From JACJWR01 sp963752505 (GTDB lineage Bacteria > Actinomycetota > Actinomycetes > S36-B12 > UBA10799), in the NCBI GenBank assembly GCA_963752505.1, contig CAVVYM010000002.1, positions 124,001 through 188,000 on the forward strand: a stretch of 64,000 nucleotides of DNA. The letters run 5' to 3'. This document shows positions 1 through 8,080 of this stretch, piece after piece. The translations under genes were made by a program, and so were the position numbers. Every line of letters starts with the position of its first letter. The first letter of the stretch is position 1. The notes under the pieces were generated by a model. That model was not told where the DNA came from and did not search any database. It was given only the letters and a program-made list of their open reading frames with translations.

Positions 1-986
1 GTGGCGCAACGGACTGGCGGCGAGCCGCAGAGGTCGCCGGAGACTCGGTGCTCGCCAAGGCTCCGCACTGGCTGATCTTCGTGGAAGGGATCGAAGGCCC
101 GGTGGCCGGCGGCCAGCAGCTGGATCGCCACTGGTGGGGCGGCAACCTCGAAGGCGTGCGAAGCAATCCGGTGCGCCTGACCGAGCCCGACAAGTTGGTC
201 TACTCCCCGCACGAGTACGGCCCGGGAGTCTTCGAGCAACCCTGGTTCTCATCGCCGGACATGAGCACGATCCTCGCCGACCGCTGGACCAAAGGCTTCG
301 GATACATCTCCGACTCGGGGACCGCACCGATCTTCGTCGGTGAATTCGGTGCGAAGAACGTCGGGCTCGACACGGTCGAGGGCCGCTGGATTCGGCAGTT
401 CGCGGACTACCTGGGGCGCAACGGCACCTCTTGGACTTTTTGGTCGTGGAATCCGAACTCCGGCGACACAGGCGGCGTACTCAACGACGACTGGCGCACT
501 GTCAACGCCGACAAGATGACACTTCTCACGTCGCTGATGAACAGAGAGCCGATCGCGTACGGCGACAGCACCCCCACACCGACACCCACCCCCACACCGA
601 CACCGACACCCACCCCGACACCCACACCCACACCCACCCCGACACCCACGCCCACCCCCACGCCGACACCCACCCCAACACCCACACCGCTGACTGTTGA
701 GTTGGTGAAGGACTCCACCTGGCACAACGGTTTCTGCCGCAGCACCAGCATCACGAATACCGGATCGACGCCCGTGACCAACTGGCGCCTGACCTTCTCA
801 CTGCCCACGGGGACCGGCCTCTCCAGCTCCTGGAATGGAGCAGTGAGCCAATCGGGGGCCAATGTGACGGTGACCCCGCCGTCCTGGGGCGCACGCGTCA
901 ACCCCGGTCAAACGGTGAGCGTGTTCGGCTTCTGCGCCAGCGGTACCAAGGATCCAACGGACCTCGCTGTGGTCGGCATCCCCTAG
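1..986 (+). CDS. Secreted GH5-type cellulase, 3' part, with Pro-Thr linker and CBM2
   Basis: The frame is open from base 3 and has no stop back to the window edge, so the gene starts upstream; the GTG at 48 is internal. The first ~165 visible codons match the C-terminal half of a glycoside hydrolase family 5 barrel: the FVEG strand, then FVGEFG, whose Glu is the expected nucleophile, and a final W-x-W strand near TFWSWNPNSG. A pure Thr-Pro linker of about 40 residues follows, then a ~95-residue family 2 cellulose-binding module with several aromatic residues and a Cys near each end. The role is extracellular hydrolysis of beta-1,4-glucan. The acid/base Glu and signal peptide lie outside the window. 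The gene is convergent with the cyclase gene, with only 9 bases between the stops. Confidence 0.85.
   Translation, partial: GATDWRRAAEVAGDSVLAKAPHWLIFVEGIEGPVAGGQQLDRHWWGGNLEGVRSNPVRLTEPDKLVYSPHEYGPGVFEQPWFSSPDMSTILADRWTKGFGYISDSGTAPIFVGEFGAKNVGLDTVEGRWIRQFADYLGRNGTSWTFWSWNPNSGDTGGVLNDDWRTVNADKMTLLTSLMNREPIAYGDSTPTPTPTPTPTPTPTPTPTPTPTPTPTPTPTPTPTPTPTPLTVELVKDSTWHNGFCRSTSITNTGSTPVTNWRLTFSLPTGTGLSSSWNGAVSQSGANVTVTPPSWGARVNPGQTVSVFGFCASGTKDPTDLAVVGIP
570..689 (+). repeat. Thr-Pro dipeptide repeat encoding the cellulase linker
   Basis: About 20 consecutive Thr-Pro codon pairs (ACN CCN) separate the catalytic and cellulose-binding domains. Such linkers are flexible and often glycosylated in secreted actinobacterial cellulases. 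The tract is low complexity and prone to slippage, so its length may vary between strains. The antisense Val-Gly reading of the same tract is an artefact. Confidence 0.85.
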
Positions 987-995
987 TTGTCGCCG

Positions 996-2738
996 CTACT
1001 GCGGGGCCGCGTCCGGCGCGGCGCGCACCCGCGAATCGGGCGACAACTGGCGGGCGCCACGTCGATAGGAGCGCGCAATGACTTGCATCGCCGTGCGGTA
1101 CTTGTCGTCCGAGATCGGCACCGGCCGCCGGGGTGGCGCCTTCCGCTCCACCGGGCGCCGTTCCGGCGGAAAGAACGACGCCGGTTCAACCTTCGAGGTA
1201 TTCCAGGCCACCGAGTCCGGCACCCAGTCAGCGACCGCTTTGCGGTATGCCACCCTCGACCACCCGCCAGAGCGCCAGGCCCACCACGGCAATTGCAGGG
1301 CCGTTTCCACGACCCCGAGATCCAGGAGCGGGTAGCGATAGTCGATTCCCCACAACCGACCCGTCTGATACCAAGCCGCCGTGCGATGTTGGATGTGGCC
1401 ACCCGTGAGCAGCACCATCTGTACGTCCCTTGGGGTGCGAGCTGCTCGATAGTCACGGTTCCACGTCTGGCGGACGTCGGCCGCGATCGGGGAGAAGTCG
1501 CGCATCGCAGCGTCGATCTCACGCTCGTGCTGCGCGCGCTCCTTGGCCTCTTCGCGGTGCCGCAGATCTTGGATCCTCTCGGGCATCGCGCCGTACAGTG
1601 CACCGGCAAACGCACGCGCCTTTCCCCACGGCCCGGTACGGCCAGGCTGTTGCACCTGCGCCCGGCGAACCGACTCGCGCCATACCGTCGGGAACCTCCC
1701 TTGTCGAATCAGCATCGGCAACACTTCGCGGCCGTTGAAGCTGGCCAATTCGTCCCCACCCCAGCCCGAGAGGAGGACGCGTACACCATCCGCAGCAGCC
1801 TGCGGCAGCGTCCATCGTTCCCTCACGTGGGTGGACTGAGGGTAGACATTGGGGTCGCGCACGATCCACCAGTCGCCGGACTCGTCGGGGTGGATCAGCC
1901 TAATCGGAAACCCGCGAGCCGCTGAGATGTCGTCGAGAATCGAACGCTCGTCCCCCTCGAATCGCGGCACATGCTCGACGCTGGGGCTCCACGAATAGCC
2001 AGCCACCACGCCGGCGTGACCGCCCTCGCGCAGCACCTCGTCTGCTCGGCAGGCAACGGCCGAGCAGTCCAGACCACCCGACACGTGCGATGCCACGGGC
2101 ACATCGGTAGCGGTGAGCCGCCGCACCGCGGCATCGATGTGCTCGCGCAGCAACGCAGCGCAATCGTCGAGGCTCAGCGAGGTGTCCGGTTCCGGGATAT
2201 CTTCGGGAAACCAGTATTGGGTGATGGTGAGGGTGCGATCCGGGCGAATCCGTAGGGCCCGACCCCACGGAACCTTTCGGATCGCCTTGAAGCGGGTGGA
2301 GGTCAGGCTCTCCGGACCGTGACAACCGAGGGCCTCGGACATCACGACGCCGTCGTAGTCGAGCGCGTCGTCCACGTCGTCGCGCTGCGCCAGGCTTGCC
2401 AACCACGACGACACCACGATGCTGCCGTCAAAGGTGCGCGCCCAGAACAGCGGCTGAACTCCCACCGGATCGCAAGCCACGACTAGGTCGCCGGTGGACT
2501 GCTCCCGAAGTACGACCGCCCATGGCCCGGCAACTCGGGCGAGCGCCGGGACGCCTCCCGCCTCGAAGGCCCTCGCCACTCGGTCGGTGTCCAGGGAGCC
2601 GGGCGCCGCCCAGAGCAGCGACTGTCCCGGTCGACGCGAAGCCGATGACCGGCCACCACTGACCCGGCTGGTGGTCGTACTTGGCTGCTGGTCGTCACGA
2701 ATCTCAAACAGGTCAGCTGCCGTCGGCGTCTTGTCCAT
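996..2738 (-). CDS. Asparagine-synthetase-like macrolactam cyclase of lasso-peptide type
   Basis: 580 residues from the ATG at 2738. An in-frame upstream extension exists, but similarity starts here. Residues ~40-180 form a degenerate class II glutamine-amidotransferase domain (DPVG-x-QPLFW at ~90-99) without the N-terminal catalytic Cys, so it cannot use glutamine. The synthetase domain has the ATP-pyrophosphatase loop SGGLDCS at 220-226 and SGWGGDE at ~324-330, the latter typical of lasso-peptide cyclases that adenylate an acidic side chain and close an isopeptide ring. It lies 151 bases downstream of a B2-type peptidase on the same strand, which supports a peptide-tailoring role. No RRE (B1) protein, precursor or exporter is visible nearby. 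A plain AsnB role is unlikely without Cys1. Confidence 0.75.
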   Translation of the reverse strand: MDKTPTAADLFEIRDDQQPSTTTSRVSGGRSSASRRPGQSLLWAAPGSLDTDRVARAFEAGGVPALARVAGPWAVVLREQSTGDLVVACDPVGVQPLFWARTFDGSIVVSSWLASLAQRDDVDDALDYDGVVMSEALGCHGPESLTSTRFKAIRKVPWGRALRIRPDRTLTITQYWFPEDIPEPDTSLSLDDCAALLREHIDAAVRRLTATDVPVASHVSGGLDCSAVACRADEVLREGGHAGVVAGYSWSPSVEHVPRFEGDERSILDDISAARGFPIRLIHPDESGDWWIVRDPNVYPQSTHVRERWTLPQAAADGVRVLLSGWGGDELASFNGREVLPMLIRQGRFPTVWRESVRRAQVQQPGRTGPWGKARAFAGALYGAMPERIQDLRHREEAKERAQHEREIDAAMRDFSPIAADVRQTWNRDYRAARTPRDVQMVLLTGGHIQHRTAAWYQTGRLWGIDYRYPLLDLGVVETALQLPWWAWRSGGWSRVAYRKAVADWVPDSVAWNTSKVEPASFFPPERRPVERKAPPRRPVPISDDKYRTAMQVIARSYRRGARQLSPDSRVRAAPDAAPQ

Positions 2739-2889
2739 CGCGGCGCATCTTATCGCCGATTGGCACCTGCGCTGGGCCTTCGCCCACGGGCACGCAGGTT
2801 TCGCTGACATCCGCATCGGCAATTCACGATCGCTACGGCCCGGTATGTCGCCGGTTTCACCGACGGTCGTGGGTGGACCGGTGCAGCCG

Positions 2890-3537
2890 CTAGTCGAGCT
2901 CGAGAGCCTCCGCTTGGAGCCCACCGGGTGCTTCGAACACCGTTGCGGCCGTGAAGCCGCTCGCCGCCGCCCCACCAGTGAGCGCGCCCACCCGACCGAG
3001 CAGCCACGCGTGGGCATCCCATCTGCCGTGCCGGTTCTCGCCGTTCGGGCGCAGACCGATCACCACCACACCGGGCTCGTGTCGGCGCCGCAACATCACC
3101 TGCCCGGCAGTGGCCTGCGCCAGACAGGTCGGTTCGAAGGGCAACCATTCGGAGCCGCGAAGAATCGCCTTTGCCACGCGTCGTTCCCCCAACGACGCGG
3201 CTGCCGCCCGCAACCGCACTACCCGTTGACCCCGCCAGGATTCGGGGACGGCGCCGTGCTTGCCGAGCACGAACGACCAACGTGGCATCGGCAGCCACTT
3301 CTGCGCCGCGGCTCCGGCCACCAGCAGCACCATCGCCTCCGCAACCCGGGCGTGACCGCGGTTGGGTCGCCGTGCTTTCAATCGCCTGCGGCGCCGTGCG
3401 CGAGTTCCCCCTGCGGCAGTTCCCCCTGCGACGCCTAGTCGCCTATTCGTGTCGCGGGGTCCGGTTGCGTCGGCGGCCTGATTCTCAGTGATCGTGGCCG
3501 CATCGGGCTTCCGGGCGGGCTGCGACGCGGCTGGCAT
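2890..3537 (-). CDS. Lasso-peptide B2-type transglutaminase-like leader peptidase
   Basis: 215 residues as drawn. The first ~60 are Arg/Ala-rich and contain a short duplicated Gly-Gly-Thr segment, so the true start may be later. Residues ~62-190 match the B2 family (transglutaminase-like cysteine protease, PF13471 type): an Ala-rich helix, LG, an arginine-rich segment, then P-x-CLAQA with the putative nucleophile Cys138, QVMLRRR, VVIG, and AHAWLL with His176. B2 proteins cut the leader from lasso precursors so the cyclase can close the ring. The next gene downstream is the cyclase; the 151 bases between them contain no convincing precursor frame. The separate RRE domain (B1) normally needed is not seen in the window. 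Confidence 0.7.
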   Translation of the reverse strand: MPAASQPARKPDAATITENQAADATGPRDTNRRLGVAGGTAAGGTRARRRRRLKARRPNRGHARVAEAMVLLVAGAAAQKWLPMPRWSFVLGKHGAVPESWRGQRVVRLRAAAASLGERRVAKAILRGSEWLPFEPTCLAQATAGQVMLRRRHEPGVVVIGLRPNGENRHGRWDAHAWLLGRVGALTGGAAASGFTAATVFEAPGGLQAEALELD

Positions 3538-3600
3538 GCCCCGAATCTACCGCCCGCCGCGCATGCGGGCCGCTCGCGGGCGCACAGCCAACCCTCCGGC

Positions 3601-4902
3601 TCAGAAATGCGCGCTGAACCAATCGCCAGCCAACTCGCCCACCTGCTCGAGGGCGCCCGGTTCGCCGAAGAGGTGCGTTGCCCCAGGCACCACGGCCAGC
3701 CGGTTCTCGCATGTCAGACGTTCCTGCGCCCGCACATTCATGTCGACAACGGCCGAATCTCGCGACCCCACGATGAGCAGCGTCGGGGCCTGCACTTGCG
3801 GGAGGTGCGCCCCGGCCAGGTCGGGTCGGCCACCACGGGAGACGACGGCGGCCACCGGGTTCCGGCTCGTGGCTGCGGCGACCAGCGCCGCGCCGCCACC
3901 CGTACTGGCGCCGAAGAAGCCAACCGGCAGCGACGCGACGGTCGCGTCGGCCGCACCGGAGCACAGCCAATCGGTTGCCGCCAGCAGCCGCTGCGCCAGC
4001 AGTTCGATATCGAATACGTTCTGCCGTTCGGTGGCCTCCGTCTCGGTGAGTAGGTCGAAAAGCAACGTGGCGCAGCCTCGAGCGTGGAGCATTCGCGCCA
4101 CCGCAATGTTGCGGCTGCTGTGCCGGCTGCTGCCGCTGCCGTGGGCGAACACGACGACTCCAGGTGCGCCCTCGGGCACCGTCAACTGCCCCGCCAGCAC
4201 CGTTGTGCCCGCCATTGGAATCGCCACCTCGCGGTCCGTAAGCAGGGGGGAGCCAACGGACGCCGAGTGAAACCGCTCAAGGGCCGCGACCACCTCGGCG
4301 TCCGGCACCTGCCCGAAGTCCCGGTACTGCAGCCCCACAGCTCGGAAGTCGGCCGGGAGGTCAAGTACGACGACGTCATCGGCCACCGTCCGGAGCATCG
4401 CGGTGGCAGCTGCGCTCGCCACAGGTGCGGCCAAAACGATGCGCCGTGCCCCACGTTCGCGCAGCACCGCCACCGCGGCCTTCAGGGTCGATCCGGTGGC
4501 GATACCGTCGTCCACCAGGATCACCTCCCGGCCGCGTACAGGCGTGGGCGCGCGCCCCCCGCGATAGACCGCAACCCGCCTGCTGACCTCGGCCGATTCC
4601 CGTCGGCGAATGCTGGCGATGCTCGCGTCATCGATACCCAGTTCGCGTGTGAGCGCCGTGTCGATCACCGCCACGTCGCCTTCGCCCACCGCGCCCACGC
4701 CGAACTCGGGATTCCACGGGGCACCGACCTTGCGGACCACGAGGACGTCGAGATCACTGGCCGGAATGCCCAGACCCTGGGCAACTTCGATCGCCACCGG
4801 AACGCCGCCCCGCGGCAATCCCAGGACAACGGGCGACCTACCGCGAAACGCTGCCAGCGCCGCGGCTAGGCGACGCCCGGCATCGAGGCGATCGTTGAAC
4901 AT
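3601..4902 (-). CDS. Phosphoribosyltransferase / dienelactone hydrolase-like fusion protein
   Basis: 433 residues. Residues ~1-210 are a type I phosphoribosyltransferase: LGLPRGGVPVA near the N-terminus and the PRPP loop VILVDDGIATGST at ~120-132. Residues ~215-433 are an alpha/beta hydrolase of dienelactone hydrolase type: VVFAHGSGSS oxyanion strand, GASTGG nucleophile elbow (Ser), and a late GATHLF with the likely catalytic His. This fused arrangement recurs in actinobacteria (Rv0571c-like); its substrate is not known to me. It precedes the lasso-type pair on the same strand, 63 bases from the peptidase start, so co-transcription is possible though functional linkage is unproven. Confidence 0.85.
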   Translation of the reverse strand: MFNDRLDAGRRLAAALAAFRGRSPVVLGLPRGGVPVAIEVAQGLGIPASDLDVLVVRKVGAPWNPEFGVGAVGEGDVAVIDTALTRELGIDDASIASIRRRESAEVSRRVAVYRGGRAPTPVRGREVILVDDGIATGSTLKAAVAVLRERGARRIVLAAPVASAAATAMLRTVADDVVVLDLPADFRAVGLQYRDFGQVPDAEVVAALERFHSASVGSPLLTDREVAIPMAGTTVLAGQLTVPEGAPGVVVFAHGSGSSRHSSRNIAVARMLHARGCATLLFDLLTETEATERQNVFDIELLAQRLLAATDWLCSGAADATVASLPVGFFGASTGGGAALVAAATSRNPVAAVVSRGGRPDLAGAHLPQVQAPTLLIVGSRDSAVVDMNVRAQERLTCENRLAVVPGATHLFGEPGALEQVGELAGDWFSAHF

Positions 4903-4976
4903 AATGTTGTGAGGCTACTCGACGATGGCCCGAGGACCGGGCGCTCGAAGTCGGCTTTAGACCACCCTGGGGACAT

Positions 4977-6215
4977 TCACAGTCGCACCTGGACCGCCGC
5001 TGCCGCGCGCAGCGCTTTGGCCCGGGCATCGTCGACCGATTCGCCCTTCGCCAGAGCTACACCCATGCGCCGTCGACCCGCCAGGCCGGGCTTGCCGAAG
5101 AGGCGCAACTCGGTGTCGGCTTCAACCAGCGCCGCGTCAACGCCGACGTAGTCAGCGGAGTCGGCGTCACCCTCGGCGAGTATCACCGCGGATGCGGCCG
5201 GGCCCAGTTGCCGGATAGCCGGTATCGGGAGGCCGAGAATTGCCCGCACGTGCAGGGCAAACTCGGAGAGGTTCTGAGACACCAGCGTCACCAGACCCGT
5301 GTCGTGCGGACGTGGCGAGACCTCCGAGAACCAGACCTCGTCGCCGGCCACGAACAATTCGACGCCGTAGACGCCGTACCCCCCGAGCTCGTTCGTCACC
5401 GTCGAGGCGATCTCCTGGGCGCGGTCCCACGCCGCCGGACTCATCGACTGCGGCTGCCACGACTCCCGGTAGTCACCGTCGGCCTGCCGGTGGCCGATGG
5501 GCGCGCAGAACGAAGTCCCGTCCCGATGCCGCACGGTGAGCAGGGTCACCTCGTAGTCGAAGTCAACGAATGCCTCCAGAATCACCCGGCCCTGGCCACC
5601 GCGACCCCCCGACTGCGCGTACTCCCACGCCGTGGCCAAGTCGGCGGCGTTGGTGACGACACTTTGCCCCTTGCCGGACGAACTCATCACCGGTTTCACC
5701 ACCAAGGGCAGGCCGATCTCATCGGCCGCGGCGAGGTACTCAGCGGCGGTGCCGGCGAATCGGTAGTCGGATGTCGGCAGCCCCAACTCTTGCGCGGCGA
5801 GGCGGCGAATGCCCTCCCGATCCATGGTGAGGTTCACTGCCCGCGCGGTTGGGATCACGCGGTAGCCCTCACGTTCAAGTGCAACGAGTTCGCCGGTCGC
5901 GATCGCCTCAATCTCGGGCACGATGAGGGCGGGACGTTCACGTTCCACCACAGCGCGTAGGGCTGCGGGGTCACGCATGTCCACCACGTGACTGCGGTGT
6001 GCAACCTGCATCGCCGGAGCGTCCGCATAGCGGTCGACGGCGATCACCTCCACGCCCAAACGCTGAAGTTCGATCACCACCTCCTTGCCGAGCTCACCGG
6101 CTCCGCACAACAGGACTCGACAAGCGCCGGAGGTCAGCGGTGTGCCGAGCACGATCGTCGTCGGCTCGGATACCGCACCGGTGGGAGCCGTGACTGAATC
6201 TGCAGCCGCATTCAT
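4977..6215 (-). CDS. purT: Formate-dependent phosphoribosylglycinamide formyltransferase
   Basis: 412 residues, the usual length for PurT. It converts GAR, formate and ATP to formyl-GAR in cytoplasmic purine synthesis. An N-terminal Rossmann-like region has GAGELGKEVVIELQRLG and IVPEIEAIAT; the central ATP-grasp domain has VVKPVMSSSGKGQS and EVSPRPHDTG, all PurT hallmarks. The start is the ATG at 6215. It lies 74 bases upstream of the phosphoribosyltransferase fusion on the same strand. The 233 bases between its start and the EamA stop hold no convincing gene. Confidence 0.93.
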   Translation of the reverse strand: MNAAADSVTAPTGAVSEPTTIVLGTPLTSGACRVLLCGAGELGKEVVIELQRLGVEVIAVDRYADAPAMQVAHRSHVVDMRDPAALRAVVERERPALIVPEIEAIATGELVALEREGYRVIPTARAVNLTMDREGIRRLAAQELGLPTSDYRFAGTAAEYLAAADEIGLPLVVKPVMSSSGKGQSVVTNAADLATAWEYAQSGGRGGQGRVILEAFVDFDYEVTLLTVRHRDGTSFCAPIGHRQADGDYRESWQPQSMSPAAWDRAQEIASTVTNELGGYGVYGVELFVAGDEVWFSEVSPRPHDTGLVTLVSQNLSEFALHVRAILGLPIPAIRQLGPAASAVILAEGDADSADYVGVDAALVEADTELRLFGKPGLAGRRRMGVALAKGESVDDARAKALRAAAAVQVRL

Positions 6216-6448
6216 GGGCTCAGTTTGTCAGCCCTCGCACGGGATCCGTTGGGGCACCTCCAGCCGGAAGGTGACGCTCGTGACCGTGGATTTCTAGCGT
6301 TCAGCGACCAAGGCCACCTCGGTGCCCAGTTGGGTGGGGATTGGGGATGAGCCAAGGCACACAGAAGCACAACAGACCATCGGCCCCAGGAGGGCGACGG
6401 GAACACTCGGACAGTCAACCTCGCAACCGTCGCCGCGCGACGCGGCGA

Positions 6449-7345
6449 CTACGGCACCGCCACATTGTCGCCGGGCAACGGCTGCCTCCGGGGACGGCGG
6501 CCAGCGTCGAGTTGCGCCAGCGCTCCGGCCGTCACGACCAGCGCGATTCCCGTGACCTGGGCGCCCGAGGGCACCTGGCTGAGCACCACCAACCCGAGCA
6601 CCACGCCGATCGCAGGTTCGAGCGCCATCAAGGTGCCGAACGCGTTGGGATTCATGTGCCGCAGCGCCAGCAACTCCAGCGCGAAGGGGAGAACGGGAAG
6701 CAGCAGCGCCAGGCCCGCGGCAACCAGCACCACCTCGACGGTCAAGCTCCCCGCCGCCTGCGGAATGCCCAGCACCGCGGTAGTCAACGCCGCGATGGGA
6801 ACGGTCATCGACAGCCCACTGGTGCCACTGAAGCGATCGCCCATCCACTGCATGAGGACGATGTAGGTGGCCCAACCCATCGCCGCCAGGGCGGCGAATG
6901 CCACGCCTGCAAAGTTGATGTCGCCGGACCACGGCTCGGTCAGTAGAACCACGCCAATCAACGCCAGGACGGGCCACACCAGAGCCCGCCGACTGTGGCT
7001 TCGCACGGCGGCGACGGTCAGCGGCCCGAGAAACTCGATAGCGACTGCGGTGCCGAGCGGAATGCGCTCAATGGCCGCCAGGAAGGACGCGGTGAGGAGC
7101 CCGGTGGCAACTCCCAAGCCGATGACAGCCGGAACATCGCGCCGCCGCAGTTGGCGCAACGGTGGCCGAGCGAGCAGAAGGAAGACCAGGGCGCCGAAAC
7201 TCAACCGTAGCCAGGCCGTTCCCGCCGGGCCGATCGTGTCGATCAGCGGCACGGAGAGCGCCGCCCCCAACTGCACCGACGTCATCGAGGCGATCGCCAG
7301 CGTCCAGGGCGGAACCGGCAGCGGAGCCAGGCCCGGACGACTCAT
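6449..7345 (-). CDS. EamA/DMT-family transporter (RhtA-like)
   Basis: 298 residues, about ten hydrophobic segments in two EamA repeats, with internal matches such as YIVLMQWMGDRF and the second-half motif FALELLALRHMNPNAFGTLMALEPAIG, as in RhtA-type amino-acid or metabolite exporters. The start codon overlaps the stop of the XRE-cupin regulator by four bases (ATGA), so the two are translationally coupled and the regulator probably controls export of a small metabolite. The substrate cannot be read from sequence. Confidence 0.88.
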   Translation of the reverse strand: MSRPGLAPLPVPPWTLAIASMTSVQLGAALSVPLIDTIGPAGTAWLRLSFGALVFLLLARPPLRQLRRRDVPAVIGLGVATGLLTASFLAAIERIPLGTAVAIEFLGPLTVAAVRSHSRRALVWPVLALIGVVLLTEPWSGDINFAGVAFAALAAMGWATYIVLMQWMGDRFSGTSGLSMTVPIAALTTAVLGIPQAAGSLTVEVVLVAAGLALLLPVLPFALELLALRHMNPNAFGTLMALEPAIGVVLGLVVLSQVPSGAQVTGIALVVTAGALAQLDAGRRPRRQPLPGDNVAVP

Positions 7346-7950
7346 TTCGGGGGCCGGTCGGCGGGCCCCGGCGCGGACCCCACCCCAGGTTCGAACACCG
7401 CGAGCGAGAATCGGGCGGGGGTCTTGTGTGGGTTGGCGTAGGCGTGCGGCACATCACTGCGAAACGTCAACGCATCGCCGGTCGCGAGGGCGAGATCCTC
7501 TTCACCCACCCGCACCACGACCCTGCCTCGCTGCATATGGAGCAGTTCCCGGGTGCCGGCCGTGTGCGCCTCACTTGCGTACTCCTCCCCGGGTTCCAAG
7601 GTCCAGTCCCACAGTTCGACGACGTCCGGCGGTTCGGTGCCGGCCACGAGCACTCCCCGACCACCGTGGTCGCCGCGCCACAGCGTCGCCCCCTCACCAC
7701 TGCGGACAAGGGTCGCCAACTCTGGCTCCGGCGGCGCGACCATGGCCGGGAGTCCCACACCCAGGGCATCACTGAGACGCAGCAGAATCCCGACGCTCGG
7801 GTTGGTCGTGCCCTGTTCGACGTTGATCACCATCCGCCGACTCACTTCGGACGCCGCAGCCAACTGGTCCAGCGTCCATTGCCGAGCCAGCCGTTCCTGC
7901 CGAACCCGACCTCCGATGAGCGCCGCCAAGTCAGCCGCATCCCTGTCCAC
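7342..7950 (-). CDS. XRE-family regulator with C-terminal cupin sensor domain
   Basis: 202 residues from the GTG at 7950. Residues ~8-65 form a helix-turn-helix (VRQERLARQWTLDQLAAASEVSRRMVINVEQG), followed by a linker and a cupin barrel at ~125-190 (ELLHMQRGRVVVRVGEEDLALATGDALTFRSDVPHAY region, with His/Glu metal-site candidates). Such proteins usually repress or activate an adjacent transporter in response to a small ligand. The stop overlaps the EamA start. A perfect inverted repeat sits directly upstream of the GTG and overlaps a TATGCT box six bases before it, suggesting a leaderless, autoregulated transcript. It is divergent from the TetR operon. Longer upstream in-frame codons exist but would run through the operator. 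Confidence 0.85.
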   Translation of the reverse strand: MDRDAADLAALIGGRVRQERLARQWTLDQLAAASEVSRRMVINVEQGTTNPSVGILLRLSDALGVGLPAMVAPPEPELATLVRSGEGATLWRGDHGGRGVLVAGTEPPDVVELWDWTLEPGEEYASEAHTAGTRELLHMQRGRVVVRVGEEDLALATGDALTFRSDVPHAYANPHKTPARFSLAVFEPGVGSAPGPADRPPK

Positions 7951-7970
7951 AAGTGCAGCATACTGCACTT
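7951..7970 (-). promoter_or_regulatory. Palindromic operator overlapping the -10 box of the XRE-cupin gene
   Basis: Perfect 8-base arms AAGTGCAG / CTGCACTT around CATA, immediately upstream of the GTG start. On the minus strand the centre contains TATGCT, which ends six bases before the start codon, so the dyad overlaps the likely -10 element of a leaderless transcript. A related GTGCAC half-site lies just outside. Autoregulation by the XRE protein is inferred. Confidence 0.6.
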
Positions 7971-8044
7971 GGAGTGCACCAAATCTGGCACATTGACCCA
8001 GGCGCCAACCGAGTCGACGTCCCACCCGATCGGCCCAAGCTCCC

Positions 8045-8073
8045 TTGAGCCTCGCTGAACAAGTGTTTAGGCT
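8045..8073 (+). promoter_or_regulatory. Promoter of the TetR-ABC exporter operon
   Basis: TTGAGC at 8045-8050, 17 bases, TAGGCT at 8068-8073, then seven bases to the ATG at 8081. Spacing and boxes fit a primary-sigma promoter giving a leaderless mRNA; no ribosome binding site precedes the ATG. Confidence 0.6.
8056..8069 (+). promoter_or_regulatory. Likely TetR operator
   Basis: TGAACA-AG-TGTTTA, a near-perfect dyad (one mismatch) between and into the -35/-10 boxes of the TetR gene. Binding here would block RNA polymerase. Autorepression by the downstream TetR protein is inferred from position and symmetry. Confidence 0.55.
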
Positions 8074-8080
8074 CTTGAAC

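Noticed and set aside
407..901. Antisense frame rich in Val-Gly repeats over the cellulase linker
   Set aside because: It is the complement of the Thr-Pro codon repeat; the sense strand carries a recognisable enzyme and CBM2.
2750..3298. 182-codon frame overlapping the B2 peptidase, with a Cys-rich C-terminus
   Set aside because: It is a shifted reading of the peptidase gene; the Cys cluster in the spacer shows no lasso leader or ring pattern.
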